Assembly: GCA_913043075.1 (NCBI GenBank)
Contig: CAJWLI010000006.1
Span: forward strand, 1 to 17,604
Direction of reading: 5' to 3'
Source: an uncultured Gammaproteobacteria bacterium
GTDB lineage: Bacteria; Pseudomonadota; Gammaproteobacteria; Pseudomonadales; Azotimanducaceae
DNA length: 17,604 nucleotides
The notes below the pieces were generated by a model. That model was not told the origin of the DNA. It made no database searches and saw only the letters and a list, made by a program, of their open reading frames with translations. Position 1 is the first letter of the stretch. Every line of letters begins with the position of its first letter. Positions 1 to 7,228 of the stretch are shown here, piece after piece. Position numbers and translations under genes: made by a program.

Positions 1-1
1 C

Positions 2-328
2 GAAGAGATCGACTTAGCATTTTCAATTAGGCTCAGAGAAGATTTGAAGTTACTAGGAAGATGGAACTACGGCTTGAGCTCAAACCAGACCCTTGATAGC
101 TTATTTGGGTTTGAACTAGATGACTGCTGTTGGTCAGCAAAATTAGTGTTAAGGAGACATCGAGAAAAACTGAGACAAAACTTATTCGTTGACAGACATT
201 CACAGGAAAAAATCTTAAAACAACCCCACGAAACTGGAATATACTTTGAGTTTGAACTAAAAGGTCTTGCCTCTTTAGGACGAAGGATAGACAGCCTACT
301 AGACTATTCTTTGCAAAGTATAAAATAA
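2..328 (+). CDS. lptD: LptD, LPS-assembly outer-membrane protein, C-terminal fragment
   Basis: This is the 3' end of lptD, cut by the window edge; the frame is open from base 2. LptD is the outer-membrane beta-barrel that, with LptE, inserts lipopolysaccharide into the outer leaflet. The visible ~108 residues carry the adjacent cysteine pair in FELDDCCWSAKL, matching the consecutive cysteines near the C terminus of E. coli LptD that form the inter-domain disulfides. Near the end, YFEFELKGLASLG matches the last barrel strand region of the family. The alternating hydrophobic/polar pattern fits beta strands. A TTG at 44 is an internal Leu codon, not a start. surA follows after 13 bases, the usual lptD-surA pairing. 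Identification rests on the CC motif, the terminal strand and the neighbour. Confidence 0.88.
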   Translation, partial: EEIDLAFSIRLREDLKLLGRWNYGLSSNQTLDSLFGFELDDCCWSAKLVLRRHREKLRQNLFVDRHSQEKILKQPHETGIYFEFELKGLASLGRRIDSLLDYSLQSIK

Positions 329-341
329 CGGTGTCTTTATA

Positions 342-1643
342 ATGAAAATCAAACTTCAGTATTTAAATTCAGGTTTTGTAGCATTACTTTTATCCGTGCT
401 TCCGCTCCTGGCTCAATCAGCAACGACGATCATTGACAGAATCGCAATAGTTGTGGACGAAGATGTCATCATGCAATCAGAACTTGAGGAAAGATTTGAA
501 GCAGTAAGGTCGCAAATATCGAGCCAAAAAAATGCTCGAATGCCCTCAGACGATGTCCTTAAAAAGCAGATTGAGGAGCAAATGATCATCGAAAGCCTTC
601 AACTGCAGAGAGCTGAGCGCGCCGGCATAAGAATTAGTGATGAAGAGATCAATAACACCCTCGCCCAGATTGCGAAGGAGAACAACTTGTCTTTGAATGA
701 GTTTAAAGAAGCGCTTACTGTGGATGGAATAAGTTGGAGTGGAATGCGTTCGCGAGTAAGCAGAGAGCTAAAAATAAACAGACTACAACAGGGAACAATG
801 CGCCGAAGGATTCAAGTTTCCGAACAAGAAATCAAAAACTTTTTGTCCAGCGAACTCGGTTCTAACCTTACTGCCGACCAATATCGCCTTGGCCACATCC
901 TTATACCGATACCTGAAAATCCATCGAACAACGACTTAAAAACTGCCAGCTCTCAAGCAAACAGTATTTTCGCGAAGATCGAAGAGGGAGATGACTTCAG
1001 GGCATTAGCTCTTGAATTCTCGTCGGGGCAAAATTCATTGGAAGGTGGCGACTTAGGATGGAGAAAGGCGGCTCAGCTCCCAACTATTTTTTCTGATCTA
1101 GTAGACAATATGGGGATTGGGGAGACAAGATCTCCTATCAAGAGCGGCAGAGGATTCCACATTCTTAAGTTGTTTAACAAACGTGGTGCTTCGACAGAAG
1201 GAAAAATTGCACAAACTAGAGTCAGACACGTGCTAGTCCAACCTAACGAAATTAGGTCAGAAAACGAGGCTAATGACTTAGCGTTATCGTTACGTAACGA
1301 GGTTATCGAAGGTCGAGATTTCGAGGAGATCGCTAAGCTATATTCTGACGATCCTGGCTCAGCGCTAAGCGGAGGTGATTTGGGTTGGTCGCGAAAGGGC
1401 ATTTTTGTTCCGGAATTCGAAAAAATTATGGCCGATTCCGAGATAAACGAATTGAGTAGCGTTTTCAAAACCGTACATGGGTACCATTTTCTTGAAGTAA
1501 CCGGCAGAAGAATAGAGGATTTTTCAGAGCGCTATCGAATGAGCCAAGCAGAAAATTTTCTTAGGAATCAAAGGTTCGATCAAGAACTGAGTAATTGGTT
1601 ACGGGAAATACGTGAAGATGCCTTCATCGAATCCAAGAACTGA
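342..1643 (+). CDS. surA: SurA, periplasmic chaperone / peptidyl-prolyl isomerase
   Basis: SurA escorts unfolded outer-membrane proteins, LptD among them, across the periplasm to the BAM complex. The 433-residue product matches the family (about 430). Residues 1-27 form a Sec signal peptide (basic start, hydrophobic core, cleavage probably after AQSA). The N-terminal chaperone domain follows, beginning IDRIAIVVDEDVIMQSELE. Two parvulin PPIC domains lie at about 177-281 (RLGHILIPIP, GGDLGWRKA, GRGFHILKL) and 291-391 (RVRHVLVQP, GGDLGWSRKG, HGYHFLEV). The C-terminal helix segment (YRMSQAENFLRNQRFDQEL) returns to the chaperone fold. The start is ATG at 342, 13 bases after lptD, with no clear Shine-Dalgarno sequence. 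The 3' end overlaps pdxA by 26-32 bases, implying translational coupling. Confidence 0.95.
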   Translation: MKIKLQYLNSGFVALLLSVLPLLAQSATTIIDRIAIVVDEDVIMQSELEERFEAVRSQISSQKNARMPSDDVLKKQIEEQMIIESLQLQRAERAGIRISDEEINNTLAQIAKENNLSLNEFKEALTVDGISWSGMRSRVSRELKINRLQQGTMRRRIQVSEQEIKNFLSSELGSNLTADQYRLGHILIPIPENPSNNDLKTASSQANSIFAKIEEGDDFRALALEFSSGQNSLEGGDLGWRKAAQLPTIFSDLVDNMGIGETRSPIKSGRGFHILKLFNKRGASTEGKIAQTRVRHVLVQPNEIRSENEANDLALSLRNEVIEGRDFEEIAKLYSDDPGSALSGGDLGWSRKGIFVPEFEKIMADSEINELSSVFKTVHGYHFLEVTGRRIEDFSERYRMSQAENFLRNQRFDQELSNWLREIREDAFIESKN

Positions 1644-2604
1644 AATTAAGATCGGGATATCCGTTGGTGAACCTGCAGGGATAGGTCCGGACATCTGTGT
1701 TCAATCTTTTGAGGCAGTAAGCTCGATAGCTGAAATAATCTACTATGCGGATCCCGAAGTTTTAAAAAGCCGAGCAAAGTTATTGGGCAAATTTATACCT
1801 GTAAATAATCTCGAGTTAAACACCTTCGATTCATCAATGATGAACGTATTTCCTAAAAAGACTAACGCAACCGTAACTGCAGGAAAAGGAAATTTCAAAA
1901 ATTCTGTATATGTGATCGACTGTCTGAAAGCGGCCGTAAAGGACGCAATCGACGGGAAAATTGCAGGGATAGTTACTGCTCCAGTCAATAAAGCGATCAT
2001 TAATGAGGCGGGGATTACTTTTTCTGGCCATACAGAATGGCTAGCGCAAGAAACTGATGCCAAAGACGTAGTTATGATGCTTGAAACCGGAAATCTAAGA
2101 GTTGCTCTAGCCACCACTCACCTGCCATTATCGCGCGTAAGCGAAGCTATCAATCCAGAAAAATTAGAGCGCACCATAACGATCATGCAAACTGATCTGA
2201 TAAAACGTTTCAAGATATCAAAGCCATCTATCTTGATAACTGGCTTAAATCCGCACGCAGGCGAAATGGGGTATTTAGGTAAAGAAGAACAAGAAATTAT
2301 AGTGCCCGTCATAGAGAAACTTAAAATGAAAGGTTTTAATTTAAAGGGGCCTATCCCCGCGGACACTGCCTTCAACAAAAAAACCTTGGAGGGGATAGAT
2401 GCAGTTTTAGCTATGTATCATGACCAAGGCCTTCCGGTAGTCAAGTACGCCGGCTTTGGAAGTGCAGTAAATATTACCCTTGGGTTACCAATAATTCGAA
2501 CATCAGTGGATCATGGAACAGCTTATGAATTAGCGGGGACCGGAATGTCCGATTATACCAGCATGATTGCAGCAGTAGAGTGCGCCTTGAAAATGGTTGA
2601 ATAA
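1612..2604 (+). CDS. pdxA: PdxA, 4-hydroxythreonine-4-phosphate dehydrogenase
   Basis: PdxA oxidises 4-phosphohydroxy-L-threonine with NAD+ in the DXP-dependent pyridoxal 5'-phosphate pathway; it is a cytosolic metal-dependent dimer. Counting from 1612, the N-terminal motif GEPAGIGPD is at 19-27, TAPVNKA at 122-128, the substrate-binding SGHTE at 138-142, and the three metal-ligand histidines at about H170 (ATTHLPL), H215 (NPHAGE) and H270 (YHDQG). The end carries SVDHGTAYELAGTG. Length (330) equals the usual size. Two starts are possible: GTG at 1612, with GGGAA 4 bases upstream, or ATG at 1618, 10 bases from the same GGGAA. Both lie inside the surA 3' end. rsmA starts 3 bases after the stop. 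Confidence 0.95.
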   Translation: MKMPSSNPRTEIKIGISVGEPAGIGPDICVQSFEAVSSIAEIIYYADPEVLKSRAKLLGKFIPVNNLELNTFDSSMMNVFPKKTNATVTAGKGNFKNSVYVIDCLKAAVKDAIDGKIAGIVTAPVNKAIINEAGITFSGHTEWLAQETDAKDVVMMLETGNLRVALATTHLPLSRVSEAINPEKLERTITIMQTDLIKRFKISKPSILITGLNPHAGEMGYLGKEEQEIIVPVIEKLKMKGFNLKGPIPADTAFNKKTLEGIDAVLAMYHDQGLPVVKYAGFGSAVNITLGLPIIRTSVDHGTAYELAGTGMSDYTSMIAAVECALKMVE

Positions 2605-2607
2605 ATC

Positions 2608-3369
2608 ATGATTCAAGCAAGAAGAAGATTTGGCCAAAACTTTCTGATCGAAAAATCGACTATCGCGAGAATTATTGAATCGTTAAAGATATCGCCCCAG
2701 GATAGCGTAATTGAAATTGGTCCTGGCAAGGGTGCGCTTACTGAAAGACTTGTAGAGTCGCAATGCAATTTAACTCTAATAGAAATTGACAAAGATTTAG
2801 TTGACACCCTAAAAAGAAAATATCAGGGACTTTCAATCGTTAACGAGGACGTTTTAAAAGTAGATTTTAGCTCTTTTTTTGGGATTGAACCCAAGAGAAT
2901 AATAGGGAACCTTCCATACAATATTTCAACACCATTGCTCTTCAAATTGAGCAGAGTTAACGAATGGATCATTGACATGCATGTCATGTTACAAAAGGAA
3001 GTTGCAGAGAGAATAGTTTCCGAATCCTCAAGAAAAGAATACGGAAGATTATCGGTGTCAATTCAGCTTTTATGGGAGGTAACTAAGTTATTTGATGTTT
3101 CACCAACAGCTTTTTCGCCCCAACCCAAAGTTAACTCGAGCTTCATATGCCTTAAACCGAAGAAAAAAATAAATTTTGATCGCGATCTCATGAATCAACT
3201 ATTAACCTCCGCCTTTTCTGCGCGAAGAAAAACACTGAAAAATGCTCTTAGAAATTATTTAAACGAAAGCGAGTTAAGATCTATAGATATAGACCCTGGA
3301 TCAAGACCTGAAAACCTTATTCCTGAAGATTTCATTCGTTGCGTAAATTTCTTGAAAAAAAAATTATGA
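2608..3369 (+). CDS. rsmA: RsmA (KsgA), 16S rRNA A1518/A1519 dimethyltransferase
   Basis: RsmA uses SAM to dimethylate two adjacent adenines in the 3'-terminal helix 45 loop of 16S rRNA, a late 30S assembly checkpoint; its loss gives kasugamycin resistance. The 253-residue protein has the typical N terminus (RRRFGQNFL, 5-13), SAM motif I EIGPGKG (36-42), the acidic ribose-binding position in LIEIDKDL (57-64), the catalytic NLPYNIS (101-107) and the C-terminal rRNA-binding signature SAFSARRKTLKNAL (201-214). Length is slightly under the E. coli enzyme (273), lost mainly at the N terminus. The start has no Shine-Dalgarno and sits 3 bases after pdxA. The gene ends in an A9 run and an ATGA overlap with apaH; apaG, which usually follows, is absent. 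Confidence 0.96.
   Translation: MIQARRRFGQNFLIEKSTIARIIESLKISPQDSVIEIGPGKGALTERLVESQCNLTLIEIDKDLVDTLKRKYQGLSIVNEDVLKVDFSSFFGIEPKRIIGNLPYNISTPLLFKLSRVNEWIIDMHVMLQKEVAERIVSESSRKEYGRLSVSIQLLWEVTKLFDVSPTAFSPQPKVNSSFICLKPKKKINFDRDLMNQLLTSAFSARRKTLKNALRNYLNESELRSIDIDPGSRPENLIPEDFIRCVNFLKKKL
3355..3369 (+). other. A9 run plus ATGA stop/start overlap, rsmA-apaH junction
   Basis: Nine consecutive A (3355-3363) encode the Lys-Lys-Lys tail of RsmA, then TTATGA, in which the apaH ATG (3366-3368) overlaps the rsmA TGA (3367-3369). There is no purine-rich Shine-Dalgarno of the AGGAG type. apaH translation is therefore probably coupled to termination of rsmA. The A run is long enough to be prone to polymerase or ribosome slippage, which is inference. 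Confidence 0.6.
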
Positions 3370-4172
3370 CTACTCTTATCATTGGTGATGTGCAAGGATG
3401 CTATCAAGAATTAGAACAACTCTTGACGAAATGCGGTTTCGATGAAGGCAAGGATCATCTCTGGTTAGTTGGCGATCTAATTAATAGAGGTCCAGAAAAT
3501 TCTGCAGTTCTAGATTGGCTAATTAACACTCCGAAAGTTACATCCGTTTTGGGTAATCATGATCTACATTTTCTTGCTGTCGCGCTTGGAGAAAGAAGCC
3601 AATCAAAGGGAGATACGCTAAATGATTTACTCGAATCACCAAAACGCGATATCTATATCGATTACTTAAGAAACTTGCCGTTGATACACACGAGTTCAGA
3701 TAATGAAAATGTATTGGTCCATGCAGGCGTGCCGCCAAATCTAGACATTCAGAGTTCTTTGAGTTTAGCAAATGAGGTAGAAGAGGTTCTTAAATCAGAT
3801 AAAATCGAAGGCTTTCTAGAGTCCTTGTATGGCAACAATCCGAGCGTTTGGAATAAGACCCTCAAAGGACAAGACAGATTGAGATTGATCACAAATTGGT
3901 TTACTCGGATGAGGTATTGCAAAGAAGATGGAGAACTTGAATTGACGCATAAAGAGGCTGTTTCTCCTGCTGGATTTCAACCCTGGTATACATTTGAACG
4001 TACCGACCAAATCAGAGTTTTTTTTGGTCATTGGGCAGCGATAGAAGGGAAAACAGGAAATCAGTGGGCGACCGCGTTGGATACCGGTTGTGTCTGGGGA
4101 AGAAAGCTCTCCGCATTCGATCTCGAGAAAAATTGCTTGATTAGCGTTAATTCGAGAACAAAAAAAAAATGA
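3366..4172 (+). CDS. apaH: ApaH, symmetrical Ap4A hydrolase
   Basis: ApaH cleaves diadenosine tetraphosphate to two ADP and can decap Np4-capped RNA; it is a cytosolic metallophosphatase. The calcineurin-like signature is complete: GDVQG (7-11), GDLINRGP (36-43), GNHD (63-66) and HAGVPP (119-124). The C-terminal HWAAIEG and ALDTGCVWG are also typical of ApaH. Length is 268 residues against about 280 in E. coli. I place the start at ATG 3366, giving MTTLIIGDVQG as in homologues; an upstream GTG at 3339 would add nine residues lying inside rsmA and is unlikely. The start overlaps the rsmA stop (ATGA) and the end overlaps the cca start in the same way. Confidence 0.95.
   Translation: MTTLIIGDVQGCYQELEQLLTKCGFDEGKDHLWLVGDLINRGPENSAVLDWLINTPKVTSVLGNHDLHFLAVALGERSQSKGDTLNDLLESPKRDIYIDYLRNLPLIHTSSDNENVLVHAGVPPNLDIQSSLSLANEVEEVLKSDKIEGFLESLYGNNPSVWNKTLKGQDRLRLITNWFTRMRYCKEDGELELTHKEAVSPAGFQPWYTFERTDQIRVFFGHWAAIEGKTGNQWATALDTGCVWGRKLSAFDLEKNCLISVNSRTKKK
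4160..4172 (+). other. A10 run plus ATGA stop/start overlap, apaH-cca junction
   Basis: Ten consecutive A (4160-4169) encode the Lys tail of ApaH and run directly into ATGA, where the cca ATG (4169-4171) overlaps the apaH TGA (4170-4172). The layout repeats the rsmA-apaH junction 800 bases upstream. No Shine-Dalgarno is visible, so cca translation probably depends on ribosomes finishing apaH. A slip in the A tract could put ribosomes in the cca frame ahead of the stop; this is inference. Confidence 0.6.
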
Positions 4173-5245
4173 AGGCATACTTAGTAGGAGGAGCAGTTCG
4201 AGATAAACTTTTGGGAATTGAACCAAAAGAAAGAGATTTTGTGGTCATAGGCAGTTCAATCGATGAAATGATTAAAGAAAACTTCACAAAAGTCGGAAGA
4301 ACGTTTCCTGTGTTTCTTCATCCAAGAACTAAGGAGGAGTATGCTCTAGCTCGAACCGAAAAAAAGATTGGAAAGAGACATACCGAATTTGTTTGCGATT
4401 TCTCTCCATCTGTTACTTTAGAAGAGGACCTTTCTAGGCGTGATCTAACCGTTAACGCTATCGTCATTGATGATTTTGGAAAGATAATCGACCCTTTCCA
4501 CGGACAAAAGGATTTAGCAGCTCGGCAGTTAAGACACATATCTGAAGCTTTTTGCGAAGATCCTTTACGTATCTTAAGAGTAGCCAGATTTTTAGCTCAG
4601 CTCAGCGAGTTCGATTTTTCTGTGCATCCTGAAACCCATAAGATGATCAAGACTATGGTAGAGGATAAAGCTCTATTAGAAATTAGTGGGGAACGAATCT
4701 TGTTAGAAATGGAAAAAGCCCTGAGCAGCAAAAAACCGTCAGTTTTTTTTTCTTACCTCGATGAAGTAGGCGCCACAAATACCCTTTGGCCAGAGCTAAA
4801 CCGTAAACTAAACAAAAGCCTCGATTCAATAGATAAAAAAAATACTGATGCGAGATTTTGTGCGCTACTAGATTCTTTGGAAATCAATGACATAGAGTGC
4901 TTTTGTAAACGATTAAACATACCCAACAAGAAGAGGGAGCTAGCTTTGCTCGTCAAGTCGGAAAAAGGCGCCTGGGGGAATTTAGGAAATGTCTCTGCCA
5001 CTGAAATTATTAATCTTCTATATCGAGCAGATGCATTTAGGAAAAGCGATAGATTTCTGAGGTTTAATAATATTTGTAGCGAATTAACAGGTAAGAAATT
5101 TGCGGATAGATGGAATCAATTATACGAGGAGGCGAGACAAACTAAGTTAGCAAATCTCGAGACCAAAGGCATCGAGGGCTCGGAGCTCGGCGCTAGATTA
5201 AAAGCTAAACGCATTGCAAAGATTCAGATCAAAAATGAGCTCTAA
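4169..5245 (+). CDS. cca: CCA tRNA nucleotidyltransferase, class II, HD motifs missing
   Basis: This enzyme adds or repairs the 3' CCA of tRNA using CTP and ATP. The N-terminal half is a standard class II head and neck: YLVGGAVRDKLLG (4-16), FPVFLHPRTKEEYALARTE (46-64), RRDLTVNAI (90-98) and EDPLRILRVARF (130-141). At the metal site the E. coli-type D-x-D reads E21-R-D23, so the first carboxylate is Glu. The protein is 358 residues against 412 in E. coli. After WPEL (207-210) and ARFCALL (228-234) it jumps to a segment like E. coli LCQRLRVPNE (CKRLNIPNK), skipping the stretch that holds the HD-domain metal motifs. The C terminus (GIEGSELGARLKAKRIAKI) aligns with the usual end. CCA addition should survive; the phosphohydrolase activities should not. 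The gene starts in an ATGA overlap with apaH. Confidence 0.93.
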   Translation: MKAYLVGGAVRDKLLGIEPKERDFVVIGSSIDEMIKENFTKVGRTFPVFLHPRTKEEYALARTEKKIGKRHTEFVCDFSPSVTLEEDLSRRDLTVNAIVIDDFGKIIDPFHGQKDLAARQLRHISEAFCEDPLRILRVARFLAQLSEFDFSVHPETHKMIKTMVEDKALLEISGERILLEMEKALSSKKPSVFFSYLDEVGATNTLWPELNRKLNKSLDSIDKKNTDARFCALLDSLEINDIECFCKRLNIPNKKRELALLVKSEKGAWGNLGNVSATEIINLLYRADAFRKSDRFLRFNNICSELTGKKFADRWNQLYEEARQTKLANLETKGIEGSELGARLKAKRIAKIQIKNEL

Positions 5246-5963
5246 CGTCCTGCTTATCACCGGAGGAGCTAAAAGAATTGGAGTTGAAATTGCCAAGAAA
5301 TTTCATGACGAAGGCTACAAAATAATATTGGCTTTCCAATCTTCAAGCGCTGAAGCCGCAAAGGCTGTTTGTGAGCTTAATAAATTGCGTAAAGATTCGG
5401 CTGTAGCAAAAAAAATCGATCTCGTTGACTTAGACTCACTTGATGCGTTCTTTCACGAATGCAAAGAAACATTTGGACCCTTAACCTGTCTAATAAACAA
5501 TGCTTCAGTGTTTGCTCCAACTGATCTAAAAAATGTTTCACCTACAGAGCTTAAAAGAACTTTCGATATAAATCTCATCGCTCCAATAATACTATCGAAA
5601 AATATGGCTTCTCAAAAAATGAAAAGCTCAATAATCAATATTTTGGATATATATGCTGAGAAGCCTTTAGCTAGCTATTTTTCATACACAATATCAAAAG
5701 CAGGCTTAAAGATGGCTACCAAAGCTTTAGCCAAGGAACTTGGACCAGACATCCGAGTTAATGGTGTTTCTCCGGGAATAATACTTTGGCCTGAGGACGA
5801 AGAAAATAAGGGCTTCATATCCGAAGAGGTGGTAGAAAACTTGCCGCTGAAAAAAAAGGGTAAGCCCCTCGATATTGCAAATACATGTTACTTCTTAGCA
5901 GAAGTCGCACCGTTTATTACTGGAGAAATAGTTACCGTAGATGGGGGACAAAGCCTCAGTTAA
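5235..5963 (+). CDS. folM: FolM/PTR1-like pteridine reductase (SDR family)
   Basis: A short-chain dehydrogenase of 242 residues, probably reducing dihydro- to tetrahydro-pterins or folates with NADPH. The N-terminal Rossmann motif is TGGAKRIG (9-16), which resembles pteridine reductases more than FabG; NNAS is at 88-91. The catalytic pattern is D138...Y151-x3-K155: the usual SDR Ser is Asp, and the 13-residue spacing to Tyr matches the Asp-Tyr-Lys triad of Leishmania PTR1. RVNGVSPGIILWPE (174-187) is characteristic of bacterial pteridine reductases, and the end has TGEIVTVDGGQS. The start is ATG 5235, overlapping cca by 11 bases; a GTG/ATG-like extension to 5214 lies inside cca and precedes the Rossmann strand. 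No Shine-Dalgarno is visible. It ends the + strand run, convergent to purD. The substrate is inferred. Confidence 0.82.
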   Translation: MSSNVLLITGGAKRIGVEIAKKFHDEGYKIILAFQSSSAEAAKAVCELNKLRKDSAVAKKIDLVDLDSLDAFFHECKETFGPLTCLINNASVFAPTDLKNVSPTELKRTFDINLIAPIILSKNMASQKMKSSIINILDIYAEKPLASYFSYTISKAGLKMATKALAKELGPDIRVNGVSPGIILWPEDEENKGFISEEVVENLPLKKKGKPLDIANTCYFLAEVAPFITGEIVTVDGGQSLS

Positions 5964-5976
5964 TTTTTCGTTTCGG

Positions 5977-7221
5977 CTATCTGCGGCCAATGTCAGTTCG
6001 GTATGTTTGACCAGAGAAGTGAATTTCACGAACAGATTCATAAGCTTTGCGTCTAGCCTCTTCGATTTCAGAGCCCATGGCGGTCACTGCTAAAACTCTC
6101 CCGCCGTCTGTCTCTAAAACCTCATCTTTTATTTTAGTTCCGGAGTGAAAAGCCTTCGCTTTTGTCAAATTCTCCAGACCGGCAATTGGATGACCGATTT
6201 CATAGGCTTCGGGGTATCCCCTCGAAGCCATAACAACTGAAACCGAGGTTCTCTCATCGAAATTCAACATGGTCCCGCTAAGCTTTCCCTCTAGGGCAGC
6301 CAATATGGCAGTATAAAGATCTGTTTTTAGACGCATCATTATTGGTTGCGTCTCAGGATCGCCAAATCGACAATTATATTCAATGACATAAACTTCTCTG
6401 CTTGAGTCAACCATCAATCCAAAATATAGAAAACCACGATAGGGAGACCCCTCAGCGATCATTCCTTTTAAGGTCGGAATCACTATTGACTCTATAATCT
6501 TCTGTTCAAGGGCGTCGTCTACGAACGCCACTGGGGAATATGCACCCATTCCTCCCGTATTGAGGCCCATATCTCCATCATTGGCTCTTTTATAATCTTG
6601 CGAGGTTGAAAAAGCCTTAAAATCTTCGCCGTCAACGAGAACTATGTAACTTAATTCCTCTCCTTTTAAAAAATCTTCAATGAGAAGCTCCTTAGACCCT
6701 GCTTTTTTCTCCGAAAAACACTTTTTAATCACTTCTTCAGCAGCGGTGATTGTTTGACAAATAAAGACACCTTTCCCCGAGGCTAACCCATCTTTTTTTA
6801 TTACTATTGGTCCTGAAAGCGTCCTTACGAACTTAATCGCTGAATCAGCGGTTGAAAACACTTGGAACCCGGCGGTGGGTATTCTGTATTTTTGCAAGAA
6901 TCGCTTAGCAAAGCTTTTAGAACCCTCTAGTCTTGCGGCAGCTGCGGAGGGACCAAAACAAATCAAACCCCTATCCGAAAAATACTCAACTATACCCCCA
7001 ACTAGCGGTTCCTCGGGACCAACGATAGTTAGTTGGATATTTTGCGAAAGCGCAAAGTTAGAGAGATCCTGGAAGTTCATGGGGTCTATATCGACATTTT
7101 TAACTAAATCTTCTTTCTCGGTGCCGCCATTTCCAGGAGCGACAAATACTTGACCAACCTTTGGCGAGCTCGCTAATTTCCATGCGATAGCATGCTCTCT
7201 GCCTCCACTTCCCACAACCAA
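5977..7221 (-). CDS. purD: PurD, phosphoribosylamine-glycine ligase (GAR synthetase)
   Basis: PurD joins glycine to 5-phosphoribosylamine with ATP, the second step of purine synthesis. ATP-grasp features are clear (numbered from TTG 7221): VVGSGGREHA near the start, VGPEEPLV (68-75), IVIKKDGLASGKGVF (139-153), GGMGAYSP (223-230) and EYNCRFGDPETQ (281-292). Length is 414 residues against 429 in E. coli. The start is unusual. TTG 7221 gives only MVVGSGG, but in-frame codons just upstream read I-N-K-I-L, which matches the normal N-terminal strand (M-K-V-L-V-I-G). No ATG, GTG or TTG occurs there. An ATT at 7233-7231 with GGAAGAGG 10 bases upstream is the best alternative and would overlap the purH stop by 5 bases. 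The gene is last in the minus-strand operon, downstream of purH. Confidence 0.95.
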   Translation of the reverse strand: MVVGSGGREHAIAWKLASSPKVGQVFVAPGNGGTEKEDLVKNVDIDPMNFQDLSNFALSQNIQLTIVGPEEPLVGGIVEYFSDRGLICFGPSAAAARLEGSKSFAKRFLQKYRIPTAGFQVFSTADSAIKFVRTLSGPIVIKKDGLASGKGVFICQTITAAEEVIKKCFSEKKAGSKELLIEDFLKGEELSYIVLVDGEDFKAFSTSQDYKRANDGDMGLNTGGMGAYSPVAFVDDALEQKIIESIVIPTLKGMIAEGSPYRGFLYFGLMVDSSREVYVIEYNCRFGDPETQPIMMRLKTDLYTAILAALEGKLSGTMLNFDERTSVSVVMASRGYPEAYEIGHPIAGLENLTKAKAFHSGTKIKDEVLETDGGRVLAVTAMGSEIEEARRKAYESVREIHFSGQTYRTDIGRR

Positions 7222-7228
7222 GATCTTA

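Noticed and set aside
44..328. Separate small gene starting at TTG 44
   Set aside because: The frame is open to the window edge and upstream codons continue the LptD barrel pattern, so TTG 44 is an internal Leu codon.
1073..1468. Minus-strand ORF of 131 codons inside surA
   Set aside because: It lies wholly opposite conserved PPIC domains and has no recognisable features.
3816..4226. Minus-strand ORF over the apaH-cca junction
   Set aside because: It lies opposite conserved ApaH and CCA sequence, and its Phe/Leu-rich start comes from the A-rich junction read in reverse.
5964..5976. Bidirectional terminator between the pteridine reductase gene and purD
   Set aside because: The 13-base gap and its flanks show no stem longer than about 3 bp.
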